A DNA stretch of 64,000 nucleotides from Actinoplanes sichuanensis (GTDB lineage Bacteria > Actinomycetota > Actinomycetes > Mycobacteriales > Micromonosporaceae). Both the position numbers and the translations under genes were made by a program. This document shows positions 17,157 to 26,124 of this stretch, piece by piece; position 1 is the first letter of the stretch, and the number at the start of each line of letters is the position of its first letter. The stretch is taken from assembly GCF_033097365.1 (NCBI RefSeq), contig NZ_AP028461.1:5704001-5768000 (forward strand). The letters run 5' to 3'. The notes beneath the pieces were generated by a model. It saw only the letters and a program-made list of their open reading frames with translations. It was not told the origin of the DNA and did not search any database.

Positions 17157-18025
17157 AGGTTCAGCTCCGCGCGGACTCGGGGATCCAGGTGGTCGCGCCA
17201 GCGGGCGGCCAGCGCCGCGATGGCCAGGGTGACGACGACGATTACCGCGCCGGGGACGATGCTCGCCCACCAGGCACCAGTCAGCAGCGACCGTTGACCG
17301 TCGTTGATCATGTTGCCGAGGGAGGCCAGGTGGGGTGGCAGGCCGAGGCCGAGGAAGCTCAGAGACGTCTCGTGCCAGACCGCGTGCGGGATCATCAGGG
17401 TGGTGGCGAGGGCGATCTTCGGAAGCACGTGCGGAAGCAGGTGCCGGGTGAGGACGCGGGTCCGGCCGGCTCCCCCGGCGATGGCGGCGTCGATGAACGG
17501 GCGGGTCCGCAGCGACAGTAGTTCGGAGCGGACGATCCGGGCGGTGGACAGCCAGTGGGTGAGGCCGATCGACAGGATCACCGCGCCCAGACTGGGCCGG
17601 AGCATCGCCACGATGAAGATGCCGAGGAGCAGGTGCGGCAGGGCGGCGATGGTGTCGACGACCCGCATCAGGGTGCGGTCGACCCAGCCGCCGAGCAGTC
17701 CGGCGAGGCCGCCGACGAGACCGCCGACGACTGTGGCGGCGAGGGCGGCGACCACGCCCACCAGCAGCGACACTCGCAGGCCGTAGAGGCTGCGGTGCAG
17801 CACGTCGCGGCCGAGGTCGTCGGTGCCGCCGAGGTGGGTGAGGGAGGGCGGGAGGGCGACCCGGTCGAGGGCGACGGCGCTCTGGTCGAGCGGGGCGATC
17901 ACCGGCACGAGAAGGGCCGCACCGACACCGGCCGCGAGGACGAGGGCGGCGAGCAGAGTGCCGGGGCGGAGCCCGGCCGGGCGAAGCCGCCCGGTGGCGG
18001 TGCGGGTGGCAACGAGGTCAGCCAT
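17153..18025 (-). CDS. nikC: ABC transporter permease, NikC/DppC-like
   Basis: 290 residues with an N-terminal helix and five further membrane helices. The EAA-type loop that docks the ATPase is DAAIAGGAGRTRVLTRHLLPHVLP (around residues 180-203). The HLGGTDDLGRDVLHRSLYGLRVSL segment is diagnostic for the DppC/NikC group. It overlaps the upstream permease by 8 bases and the ATPase by 4. Confidence 0.82.
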   Translation of the reverse strand: MADLVATRTATGRLRPAGLRPGTLLAALVLAAGVGAALLVPVIAPLDQSAVALDRVALPPSLTHLGGTDDLGRDVLHRSLYGLRVSLLVGVVAALAATVVGGLVGGLAGLLGGWVDRTLMRVVDTIAALPHLLLGIFIVAMLRPSLGAVILSIGLTHWLSTARIVRSELLSLRTRPFIDAAIAGGAGRTRVLTRHLLPHVLPKIALATTLMIPHAVWHETSLSFLGLGLPPHLASLGNMINDGQRSLLTGAWWASIVPGAVIVVVTLAIAALAARWRDHLDPRVRAELNL

Positions 18026-18983
18026 CGATTCGTACCCGGGGGTCGGCGGCCGTGTAGGCCAGATCGGTCAACAGGTTGGCGGTCAGTACCACCGCGGTGG
18101 TGATCAGGGTGATCGCGGCCAGCAACGGGAAGTCGCTGCCGAGGGCCGCCTGCACGCTCACCGCACCCAGCCCCGGCAGCGAGAAGACCGTCTCGACCAG
18201 GACCGAGCCGCCGACGAGTTCGGGCAGGTGTGTGCCGATCAGGGTGAGGAACGGCAGGAGCCCGGTGCGCAGAGCGTGCCCGAACAGGACGGTCCGTCCG
18301 GCCAGGCCACGGGCCCGGGCGGCGAGCACGTGGTCCTCGCGCAGGCTTTCGGCGACCGAGTCACGGACGAACAGCACGAACCACGGCGCCTGGGAGATCG
18401 CCAGCACGGTCACCGGGAGCACCAGATGGTGGGCCACGTCGCCGAACGACGTCGACGTGGCCCGGACGTCGGTCAGGCCGCCGGCCGGAAACCAGCCGAG
18501 GCCCAGCGCGAACACGGCGATCGCGGCGAGCGCCAGCCAGAAGACCGGCATCGACTCGACGGCGTACGCAACGGTGCGGACCCCGCGGTCGAGCAGGCCG
18601 CCGCGTCGGTAGGCGGCCAGGGTGCCGACCAGCAGGCTGCCGGCCAGGACCACGACGAGGGTGATCCCGATCAGCAACAACGTCCAGCCCGCGCGGGCGG
18701 CGATCACCTCGGTGACCGCCTGGTGCCGTGAGGTGGACCAGCCGAGGTCGCCTTGGAGCAGGTTGCCGAGCCAGCGCGCATACTGCACGGGTAGCGGGTC
18801 GTCGACTCCCCAGTTCTCCCGGATCTGCCGCAGGTTCTCCTCGCTCATGGTGAAGGCGGCGGCGCCCGCGTACTGCTTGGCCGGGTCGATCGGGGACGCC
18901 GCGCCGAGCAGGAACATGCCGATGCTGGTGGCGATCAGCACCGGCAGCGCGAAGGCGAGCCGCCGCCGGATCACTCTGATCAC
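18018..18983 (-). CDS. nikB: ABC transporter permease, NikB/DppB-like
   Basis: 321 residues from GTG 18983, which overlaps the binding-protein stop (GTGA). The much longer open frame running on to 19940 lies over the binding-protein gene and is not real. Six membrane helices, the NWGVDDPLPVQYARWLGNLLQGDLGWS periplasmic segment and the EAA loop (AARARGLAGRTVLFGHALRTGLLP) are those of DppB/NikB permeases. Confidence 0.82.
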   Translation of the reverse strand: MIRVIRRRLAFALPVLIATSIGMFLLGAASPIDPAKQYAGAAAFTMSEENLRQIRENWGVDDPLPVQYARWLGNLLQGDLGWSTSRHQAVTEVIAARAGWTLLLIGITLVVVLAGSLLVGTLAAYRRGGLLDRGVRTVAYAVESMPVFWLALAAIAVFALGLGWFPAGGLTDVRATSTSFGDVAHHLVLPVTVLAISQAPWFVLFVRDSVAESLREDHVLAARARGLAGRTVLFGHALRTGLLPFLTLIGTHLPELVGGSVLVETVFSLPGLGAVSVQAALGSDFPLLAAITLITTAVVLTANLLTDLAYTAADPRVRIDG

Positions 18984-20518
18984 TTGCGGGTCCAGGTGTG
19001 GACGTTCCACCAGAGGCTGTTGGCGACGTCGTGTTCGTGCGCCTCGACGCGCGGCGTCACCCCGGCGAGGTCGTCTCGGACGGCATAGGTGTGCTGGAGG
19101 TAGGTGAGGAACACCCACGGGGCGTCGGCGGCGAGTTGCTGCTGGAAGGTGGCGTAGGCGGTCTTGCGCTCGGCCGGGTCGGCGTTGTCGCGGCCCGCCT
19201 GCAGCGCCTTGTCGACGACCTCCGACCGGTAGGAGCCGGGGTTGAAGAAGCCCTGACCGGCGAACTGGCCGCCGAACAGCTTGTACGAGACGAAGTCCGG
19301 GTCGTACGGAGTGCCCCAGCCCATGATCAGCGCGTCGTTCTTCATCCGCGGCTCGATCGCGTCCCAGGTGAGGCCCTCCGGCTTGACCTCGATGCCGGCC
19401 TTCTTGGCGTCGGCGGTGACGGCGAGCGCGAGTTCCTTGCGCAGGCTGTCGGTGGCCGGGTACATCAGGGTGAACTCGGCACGCTGCCCGTTCTTGGCCC
19501 GGATGCCGTCGGCGCCGGCGACCCAGCCGGCCTCGTCGAGGTTCACCGGGGCGGGTTGGGTGGCGACGTGGAACGGCGAGGTGGGCGGGACCGGCCCGTA
19601 GGCGGGTTCGCCGGCGCCGGCGAGCACGCCGGTGACCATGGCCTGCCGGTCGACGGCCGCGTTGAGCGCTTTGCGGATGGTGACGTCGCCGGTGACCGGG
19701 TCGTTCATCGGCAGCATGACACCGCGGTAGTCGGCGGTCGGCACCTTGTGCACGGTGAAGCCGGCGAACCCGGTGGCCAGTTTGGGGGCCAGCTCGACGG
19801 CGTCGAACTCGCCGGACCGGGCCCGCTGGGCGCGGACGTTGTCGTCGGCGACGAACGCGACGATCACACCACTGTTGGCCGGCTTGCCGCCCCACCAGGT
19901 GTCGTTGGCGGCGAGGACGAGCCGGTCGCCCGGGGTCCACGAGGTGACCTGGTACGGCCCGGTGCCGACCGGTTTCTGGTTGAAGCCGGATTTGTTGACG
20001 TCCTGGCCGCTCAGCGCCTTGGCCGGGACGATGCCGAGAGTGAGGCGCTGCAGGAACGGGGCGTAGGCGTATTTCAGCGTGAAGACCACGGTGGACGGGT
20101 CGGTGGCGGTGACGCCGGTGAGCATGTCCAGATCCGAGCGGAGTGTCGAGTCGACGGCCGGGTCGAGCACCGAGGTGTAGGTGAAGACCACGTCGTCGGC
20201 GGTGAGTGGACCGCCGTCGTGGAAGGTGACGCCGGTGCGCAGCTTCGCGGTGACGGTTCGACCGTCGGCGGAGACGGCCGGCAGCTCGGCGGCCAGTGCC
20301 GGGATCAGGTTGTTCTCCGCGTCCCGGGCGACGAGGCCGTCGAAGATCAAGGCGGCGCCGTCACTGCCGTACCCGAGGATGGGGTTGAGGGTGTCCGGCT
20401 CGCCGGACGTGGCGACGACGATGGCGCCGCCGGCCGATGTGGAGCCGGGGGTGGCCGGCGCCGAGCAGGCGGTGAGGGCCAGCAGCGCCACGGCGGCGGT
20501 CCCGAGGAGACGAAGCAT
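18980..20518 (-). CDS. nikA: ABC transporter substrate-binding lipoprotein, nickel/peptide family (NikA-like)
   Basis: 512 residues from ATG 20518 (AGGA about nine bases ahead). A lipoprotein signal peptide ends in the lipobox LTAC, and the rest is the SBP_bac_5 fold (GTGPYQVTSWTPGDRLVLAANDTWW near residue 190). It captures the substrate outside the membrane for NikBCDE. Oligopeptide binders share this fold; nickel is preferred because two Nur-type boxes control the operon. A peptide, opine or other metallophore substrate remains possible. Confidence 0.78.
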   Translation of the reverse strand: MLRLLGTAAVALLALTACSAPATPGSTSAGGAIVVATSGEPDTLNPILGYGSDGAALIFDGLVARDAENNLIPALAAELPAVSADGRTVTAKLRTGVTFHDGGPLTADDVVFTYTSVLDPAVDSTLRSDLDMLTGVTATDPSTVVFTLKYAYAPFLQRLTLGIVPAKALSGQDVNKSGFNQKPVGTGPYQVTSWTPGDRLVLAANDTWWGGKPANSGVIVAFVADDNVRAQRARSGEFDAVELAPKLATGFAGFTVHKVPTADYRGVMLPMNDPVTGDVTIRKALNAAVDRQAMVTGVLAGAGEPAYGPVPPTSPFHVATQPAPVNLDEAGWVAGADGIRAKNGQRAEFTLMYPATDSLRKELALAVTADAKKAGIEVKPEGLTWDAIEPRMKNDALIMGWGTPYDPDFVSYKLFGGQFAGQGFFNPGSYRSEVVDKALQAGRDNADPAERKTAYATFQQQLAADAPWVFLTYLQHTYAVRDDLAGVTPRVEAHEHDVANSLWWNVHTWTRK

Positions 20519-20536
20519 GTCGCCATCCTCAAGTAG

Positions 20537-20597
20537 TTGCATATTGATGGCAACAAGGGGTGATCAGTCCGACGATTCTATTGCAAACTTCTGGCAA
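20537..20597 (-). promoter_or_regulatory. Two Nur-like boxes in the nik operon promoter
   Basis: Two 17-bp sites of form TTGC-N9-GCAA lie at 20537-20553 and 20581-20597, centred 44 bases (about four helical turns) apart. This equals the Nur box described for Streptomyces coelicolor (TTGCAA-N5-TTGCAA). A minus-strand -10-like TAGAAT (20580-20575) lies between them. Nickel-loaded Nur, a Fur-family repressor, would shut the operon when nickel is plentiful. Confidence 0.65.
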
Positions 20598-20628
20598 CTA
20601 CAGCAGGATGGGCACAGCAGGCATGCGA

Positions 20629-20670
20629 AAGGGCGTCCCGCCGCGATGATCCAGCAGCTGGGACGCCCTT
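20629..20670 (-). terminator. Hairpin downstream of plsC
   Basis: AAGGGCGTCCC (20629-20639) pairs with GGGACGCCCTT (20660-20670) over a 20-base loop just past the acyltransferase stop at 20678. Confidence 0.6.
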
Positions 20671-20677
20671 CGTGTGG

Positions 20678-21307
20678 TCAGGCGCGGGCGTACTTCGGTA
20701 CGTACTCCTGGCCGGAGATCTTGCCGATCGCAGCCATGATCGCCTCGGTGGCGATGCGTCGCTCACGGGCGTTCTCCGGGTCGGTCGCGATCGCCGCGAG
20801 CTGCACCGGCTTACCGAACACGACCCGGACCCGGGCCGGCCGCGGGATCACCGAGCCGGGCGGCAGCACCCGGTCGGTGCCGAACATCGCCACCGGCACC
20901 ACCGGCGCCCCCGATTTCAGCGCCAACCAGGCCACCCCGGTCCGGCCGCGGTAGAGCCGGCCATCCGGCGAGCGGGTGCCCTCCGGGTAGATCGCGAACG
21001 CGTTCCCCCGGTTCAGCACGTCGAGACAGGTGTCGAGCGAGGCGACCGCGGCCCGCTTGTCGTCCCGGTCCACCGCGACCTGCCCGTCCCGCGACATGAA
21101 CCAGGACACGAACCGCCCGAACGGCCCGCGACCGGTGAAGTACTCGGCTTTCGCCATGAAGGTGACGTGCCGGGCCACCGCCATCGGCAGGAACGTCGAG
21201 TCCGTGATGGAAAGGTGGTTCGAGGCCAGCAGCAGCGGCCCGTCGGCCGGCACGTGTTCCGCCCCCTCCACCCGCAATCGGACGACCCTCTTGACCAGTT
21301 CGTACAC
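20678..21307 (-). CDS. 1-acyl-sn-glycerol-3-phosphate acyltransferase (PlsC-like)
   Basis: 209 residues from GTG 21307, preceded by GGAGAGGG. The acyltransferase motif I is NHLSITD (NHx4D), motif II is in VAVDRDDKR and motif III is YPEGTRSPDGRLYRGRTG; VVPVAMFG gives motif IV. It transfers an acyl chain to lysophosphatidic acid or a related lysolipid at the membrane. Length and motifs are normal. Confidence 0.88.
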   Translation of the reverse strand: MYELVKRVVRLRVEGAEHVPADGPLLLASNHLSITDSTFLPMAVARHVTFMAKAEYFTGRGPFGRFVSWFMSRDGQVAVDRDDKRAAVASLDTCLDVLNRGNAFAIYPEGTRSPDGRLYRGRTGVAWLALKSGAPVVPVAMFGTDRVLPPGSVIPRPARVRVVFGKPVQLAAIATDPENARERRIATEAIMAAIGKISGQEYVPKYARA

Positions 21308-21391
21308 GTCCGCCCTCTCCGTGAACCCCGCTGACCCATGCCATTCTCGTCGGCTCGTACAACCGTGGGGGGTCGTACGCCTTACCAACTG

Positions 21392-21925
21392 CTACACACC
21401 ACCGATGGCCTCGGTGATCGCCTGGATGAGGTGCGTCGCGATGACCGGCCGATCGGTCTCCACCACGATCGTCGGCCCGAGACCGAGCGGCTCGGCCTCG
21501 GCGGCCCAGCGCGGCCAGTCCTCCCGAAGACGACGATCATCCTCGTGTACGGCGTGCCGGCCCCGGGCCCGGTATCGTTCGGCGGCCACCTCGGGCGGCA
21601 CCGAACACCAGATCTCGACCGTGCTGCGGGCACCCGACCGGGCCACCCCCTCGGCCACGTACCCGAGATCGCGGGGCCGGAACCACCAGCTCTCCAGGAT
21701 GACCACACCGGGTGTGGCGGTCGCCAGCTCCCACATCAGCTGCGCGGCGAGCGGCCCGAGAGCACCCGGCGGAACACCCGGCACGGCTCCGGCCATCGCC
21801 TCTTTCAAGGCGTCCTTACCGATCAGCGGTACGCGTAACGCGGACGCCAGCCGCCCGGCGAGGGTGCTCTTGCCGGACCCGGGAAGCCCGTTGATCAGTA
21901 TCAGCCGGTGCGCCACAGACTGCAT
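21392..21925 (-). CDS. P-loop kinase-like ATPase (zeta-toxin/AAA_33 type)
   Basis: 177 residues beginning with a strand and Walker A (LILINGLPGSGKST, about 8-21), then a kinase-like lid region with several Arg. It resembles small P-loop kinases that phosphorylate sugars, antibiotics or nucleotides. No antitoxin partner is adjacent, so a toxin role is unlikely. Substrate unknown. Confidence 0.75.
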   Translation of the reverse strand: MQSVAHRLILINGLPGSGKSTLAGRLASALRVPLIGKDALKEAMAGAVPGVPPGALGPLAAQLMWELATATPGVVILESWWFRPRDLGYVAEGVARSGARSTVEIWCSVPPEVAAERYRARGRHAVHEDDRRLREDWPRWAAEAEPLGLGPTIVVETDRPVIATHLIQAITEAIGGV

Positions 21926-21956
21926 GTTGTCACCCGGGCGCCGCCCGGGGCAGTGA

Positions 21957-23231
21957 TCACGCGGACAGGATGCGGTCCTCCCCCGCGTCCAGGCCCCGCC
22001 ACACCGGCCGGCTGCGGCACTCGGCCATCACCGCCCAGCGGGCCACGACCCGACCCAGGTCGGCCACGAACTCGTCGACGACCTCCTTGGTCACGCCCGG
22101 CATGCAGATGATGTGGCAGAAGTCGCCGTCGACCGACAGCACCCAACCGAACTCGGCGGTCAGCGCGGCCGGCGGGGTCTGCAGCACCACGGTGAACGCG
22201 TCCGGATGCCGATAGACGGGCCAACCGATCGAACTGATCCGCTCCACCGCGTACGCGGCGATCCGCCGGGCCCGCAGCGCCCGCGCCTGGTGGCCGTTAC
22301 GGCCGTAGACGGCGATCGCCGTCCACAGCAGGGCCGCCGCCTGCCCACAGCGGGAGCCGAGGATCGTGCTGTCCAGGGTGGCGGTGTAGCTGATGTGCTC
22401 GCCCCGCTCCACCCGGACGCTGTCGCGCATCACCACCACGCCGCACGGGATCGGCGTACCGAGGAACTTGTGCCCGGAGATGGCGATGCTGTCGACCGGG
22501 CTGCCGGCGCCCAGGCCAAGCATCCCGTCCAGAGCGAGCGGGATGCCCGACAGGGCGGCGTCGACGTGCACGTGCCGGCGGGTCACCCCGTACTCGTCGA
22601 GGATCCTCTCGATCCGGTCCGGCTGGTCGACCGCCTCCCACAGGGTGGTGCCGGCGGTGGCCACCACGATCGCCGGCCGGCCCGAATGCCTGGCCACCAG
22701 CTGCTCGAAGTGGCCGTAGTCCATCTCGCCGTACCAGCTGTCCCGGACCATGGCCACGTCGTGCGGGTGGATGCCGAGCAGCCCGGCGGTCTTACGGATC
22801 GAGTAGTGGCTGGCGTGCGTCAGGTAGAGCACCGCGTCCGGGTAGCGGTCACGAGCGACCCGGAGCGCGGCGATGTTGCTCTCGGTGCCGCCGGAGGTGA
22901 CGTACCCCCAGCGGTCGTTCTGCGGCAGCCCGACGACGTCGGCGAACCACCGGATGACCTCGACCTCCAGCGCGTTGGTGTGCGCCGCACCGGACGGGGC
23001 CGTACCGGGGTCACCGACGTTGTTGAAGAGCCTGGTGAACAACCCCTGGGTACGGCTCCAGTCGATGTCGGTGGCCGCCGGGAACCCGATGGTCCGGCGC
23101 TGGGCCTGATCGGCCCGGGCGATCAGCATGGTCATGACGGCGTCGACGTCGGCCAGACCGGGGGCCCGGTCCAGCCTCAGTGCTTCCGACCAGTCCCCCG
23201 GCCATATCGCAGGCGCGTCCACCTCATTCAC
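21957..23231 (-). CDS. hdc: Pyridoxal-phosphate-dependent histidine decarboxylase
   Basis: 424 residues from GTG 23231, overlapping the upstream stop (GTGA). The PLP lysine is K255 in ISGHKFLGTP, Asp224 (HVHVDAALSG) pairs with the pyridine nitrogen, H142 (THASHYSI) stacks on the ring, and the phosphate-binding TSGGTESN is 112-119. These match group II histidine decarboxylases of bacteria. It converts histidine to histamine. The upstream permease could import histidine or exchange it for histamine. A related serine decarboxylase activity cannot be excluded. Confidence 0.8.
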   Translation of the reverse strand: MNEVDAPAIWPGDWSEALRLDRAPGLADVDAVMTMLIARADQAQRRTIGFPAATDIDWSRTQGLFTRLFNNVGDPGTAPSGAAHTNALEVEVIRWFADVVGLPQNDRWGYVTSGGTESNIAALRVARDRYPDAVLYLTHASHYSIRKTAGLLGIHPHDVAMVRDSWYGEMDYGHFEQLVARHSGRPAIVVATAGTTLWEAVDQPDRIERILDEYGVTRRHVHVDAALSGIPLALDGMLGLGAGSPVDSIAISGHKFLGTPIPCGVVVMRDSVRVERGEHISYTATLDSTILGSRCGQAAALLWTAIAVYGRNGHQARALRARRIAAYAVERISSIGWPVYRHPDAFTVVLQTPPAALTAEFGWVLSVDGDFCHIICMPGVTKEVVDEFVADLGRVVARWAVMAECRSRPVWRGLDAGEDRILSA

Positions 23232-24181
23232 CAGACCTGACCGTGTGGGTTCAGATGGGCGGCCAGGGTCTGCGCCAACTCCTGGAACGCCGGCCACGCC
23301 TGGCGCAACTGCCCGCCGAACCGCTCCGGCACGTTCTGGGTGGTGGAGTAAACCTGAGTCGCGTCGAGCGGGTTGTTGCAGATCAGGTCGTTGCCCCGGC
23401 CGCGTTTGTTGTCGTCGCGGACCACCCTTATCTCGGATCCGTCGACGAGCAGAGCCGCCCCCTCGCCCGGTACGTAACTCATCGCCTGAAGGCTGCTGAT
23501 GCCCGAGCTGAGCAGGACCGGCACCACGTCGTACCACTGCCGGGAGTCGGTGTTGAGGGTTTCCATGCCGATCCCGACATAGCGGGTCGGTGTCGACGGA
23601 CGCTGTATGTCGCCGACGTTGACCATCAGATAGTCGGGGTCACGCGGATCCCACACCCGGTCGGCCTTCTCGTGCTGGGCGATGAAGGTCCGCGCGGTGG
23701 CGTTCAGGCCGGTCAGGAACGCGATCAGGTTGTCGTACTCGGGACCGGCGTAACCCCACCGGGACGCGCTGAGGACCTGGTAGCCCAGGTGCTGCGAGGG
23801 CGCCTCGGTGATGAAGAAGAGGGTCACGCCGTGCGGGGCCAGCGGCTGGTCCCGGGAGTGCAGCCGTTCCAGCGCCCGGGTGACGTGGATGGCGTTGATC
23901 CCGCGCAGACTGGTGCCGGCACTGTGCCGCAGATACGCCCAGCGCCGGTCCTCCGGGGAGGGACCGTTCTGCGGCTGCTGCCACTGCTGCTGCGGCGGCG
24001 CCTGCGGAGTCGCGTGCTGATGCCAGGCCGGTGGTTGCTGCGGCGGATACTGCTGCGTCGGATACTGCTGGGTCGGATACTGCTGGGACTGCTGCGGCGG
24101 GACGGGCGACCCCCAGGGTGGGGTCGAGGAGCCGTCGTCCCGGGAGGGCTGAGCATGTCGGCCGGGGAAGTTGTACGACAT
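23228..24181 (-). CDS. Uncharacterised protein with Pro/Gln-rich N-terminus
   Basis: 317 residues. The first 75 are low complexity, with YPTQQ/YPPQQ repeats and W residues, likely disordered. The remaining 240 form a globular alpha/beta domain (SAGTSLRGINAIHVTRALERL, then LYxLMVNVGD-like strands) that I do not recognise. No signal peptide or membrane segment is seen. It is sandwiched between a permease and histidine decarboxylase with tight spacing (26 bases and a 4-base overlap), so it probably serves the same pathway. Confidence 0.7.
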   Translation of the reverse strand: MSYNFPGRHAQPSRDDGSSTPPWGSPVPPQQSQQYPTQQYPTQQYPPQQPPAWHQHATPQAPPQQQWQQPQNGPSPEDRRWAYLRHSAGTSLRGINAIHVTRALERLHSRDQPLAPHGVTLFFITEAPSQHLGYQVLSASRWGYAGPEYDNLIAFLTGLNATARTFIAQHEKADRVWDPRDPDYLMVNVGDIQRPSTPTRYVGIGMETLNTDSRQWYDVVPVLLSSGISSLQAMSYVPGEGAALLVDGSEIRVVRDDNKRGRGNDLICNNPLDATQVYSTTQNVPERFGGQLRQAWPAFQELAQTLAAHLNPHGQVW

Positions 24182-24207
24182 GGGGTCTCGGTTTCCCTTC
24201 GCGGGGC

Positions 24208-25671
24208 TCAGAGGTCGATGCGGTCGGGAACCGCGTACACGCTGGGCACGCCGTGACTGATGCCCTCATAGACCTGTGGCCGGGACCGGCGCAGGATCAG
24301 CGCTCGCCAGATGCCGGCGATCGCGGCGACGACGAGCAGAGCGGGCATCGTGTACGGAGCCAGTGAGCCGGGCTCGGCGCCGGCCAGGGCGTCGAGCTGA
24401 AGGAGCATGGTGACCAGGATGGCGATGCCGAAGGCCAGACCGAACAGCGGCGCGACGGTGGTGGCCCAGCCGCTCTCACCGGAGTCGGAGTTACGGGCGA
24501 AGTAGCGCAGCGCGGCCGCCGCCGAGACGATCAGCAGGGCGAGCAGGCCCATCGCGCCGACGGTGCTGGCCCAGGCGAACAGGGTCTTCTGCGGGTCGGC
24601 GCCGGAGATCGCCCATACCAGCACCACCACGGCGGCGAGCGCGTTCTGGGCCCGGCTCGCGCCGACCGGGGCGTCGGCCGCGGTGCCGGCGCCGGTGCGG
24701 TACAGGAACTGGTGCAGGACCTGCTCGCGGCTCATCGCGAAGGCGTACCGGTTGATGATGTTGTGGAAGCTGATCAGTGAGGTCAGGATCGCCAGGACCA
24801 GGATGACCACGCCGAGGATGCCGAAGACCGGGTGCACCCGGTCGGACAGCAGCGTCACCGGCAGGTTGTCGTCGGCCAGGGCGGCCGCCGCCACCTCGTC
24901 GGAACCGGTCGCGGCCTGCATGGCCCACGCCGCCGCGGTGTAGATGCCGATCAGGCTGAGCGCGCAGATCATCATGCCGCGGCTGATCGCCCGGCCGCGC
25001 TTGCCCTCGCCGCTGTCCTCCTCCTCGATGAACGCGGCCATGCCTTCGGGGCCGGTGTAGGCGGCCAGGGTGAGGGCGACCGCGAGGCCGAGACCGGGAA
25101 CGCTGAGGCCGGCCGGATCGAAGGCGGCGGTGGGGATGCCGTTCTGCGCGTCGACGAACCCGAAGACGACGAACAGACCGACGACCAGGAGCGAGGCCAC
25201 CAGTACGCCCATCACGATCTGGGTCGACAGGACGATGCGACGGGTACCGAGGACCGTCACGACACCGATCGCCATGGCGGCGAACAGCCACCACGCGCCG
25301 ACGCCGGTGATCCCGGACATGATCGCGCCGAACAGTCCGTAGAGGCTGATCTGCAGGGCGTTGTACGCGAGCAGGGCGACGAAGCCGGCCGCGACACCGC
25401 TCGTCGCGCCGAGCCCGCGGGCGGTGATGGCGTAGTAGGGGGCCGAGTGCGGCACCGCTCGGACCATGGCGGCATATCCGACGAGCAGCAGTGTGACCAC
25501 ACCGCCGACCAGAGCGAAGAGGAGTGGAAGCGCCGTCACCTCGGAACCGGCGTAGGTGGCGACGATACCGCCGACGAGAACGACCATCGGGGCGGACGTG
25601 GTGGCGCCCAGTGCCCAGGCAGCGCCCGCTGTGACCGTACGGCGGGCCATGGCCGCGGCTACTGTAGCCAT
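24208..25671 (-). CDS. APC-family amino acid permease
   Basis: 487 residues and about 12-13 membrane helices. The APC pattern GAAWALGATTSAPMVVLVGGI opens helix 1, and YTGPEGMAAFIEEEDSGEGKRGRAI is the conserved loop after helix 6. AAGGAG precedes the ATG by about 12 bases. As first gene of the operon with histidine decarboxylase it is a good candidate for a histidine importer or histidine/histamine antiporter; this is inference from context. Confidence 0.85.
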   Translation of the reverse strand: MATVAAAMARRTVTAGAAWALGATTSAPMVVLVGGIVATYAGSEVTALPLLFALVGGVVTLLLVGYAAMVRAVPHSAPYYAITARGLGATSGVAAGFVALLAYNALQISLYGLFGAIMSGITGVGAWWLFAAMAIGVVTVLGTRRIVLSTQIVMGVLVASLLVVGLFVVFGFVDAQNGIPTAAFDPAGLSVPGLGLAVALTLAAYTGPEGMAAFIEEEDSGEGKRGRAISRGMMICALSLIGIYTAAAWAMQAATGSDEVAAAALADDNLPVTLLSDRVHPVFGILGVVILVLAILTSLISFHNIINRYAFAMSREQVLHQFLYRTGAGTAADAPVGASRAQNALAAVVVLVWAISGADPQKTLFAWASTVGAMGLLALLIVSAAAALRYFARNSDSGESGWATTVAPLFGLAFGIAILVTMLLQLDALAGAEPGSLAPYTMPALLVVAAIAGIWRALILRRSRPQVYEGISHGVPSVYAVPDRIDL

Positions 25672-26124
25672 ATTTGTCTATCTCCTTGAGGGGGGAAGGA
25701 GTCAGCAGGAAAGTTGTCCTTTGTGGACGAAGCCAGAAGAGTAGTTGGTCCTGTTCAGCCTCCTTCGCGAGGGTCGTGCCCACAGTTGATCAACTGAGCC
25801 GGAAGAACCTTACGTGGTGAAGAACGGGTATGGCTATCAGTGACGTTCAATGCACTCCGCGCACGCCGATCACCTTGGGTGACCGTCCGCACCGGTAACC
25901 TCGCACCCCGCCTGCACACTCTCCGGCACACACCGGAATTCGGAACCGGCACCAGGTATCGCAAGCAGGAATCCGTCGACAGCACCTGCGCGAGCGATGG
26001 AAACCGATTTTCAGCGCTGAAAGAATCGTCGACCACAGACCGTGACATCACTTTTGGATCTCAGCGCATAGGATTTCCGGACCCCGGTGAATTCACCGGA
26101 TGAATGAAAGATCGGAGGCGGCCG
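25672..26124. promoter_or_regulatory. Intergenic region with three perfect palindromes
   Basis: The 450-base divergent gap holds CAGTTGATCAACTG (25783-25796), TTTCAGCGCTGAAA (26009-26022) and CCGGTGAATTCACCGG (26084-26099), and the inverted repeat TCACC-N3-GGTGA near 25870. It is more AT-rich than its flanks. No gene is seen. The palindromes are candidate operators for the permease/decarboxylase operon and the hydrolase. Confidence 0.5.

Noticed and set aside
18018..19940. A 640-residue frame joining the permease with the complement of the binding-protein gene
   Set aside because: Only the part up to 18983 has permease features; the rest is an Arg-rich shadow of nikA.
21392..21925. Toxin-antitoxin reading of the small P-loop gene
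   Set aside because: No antitoxin-sized partner on either side; a simple small-molecule kinase is likelier.
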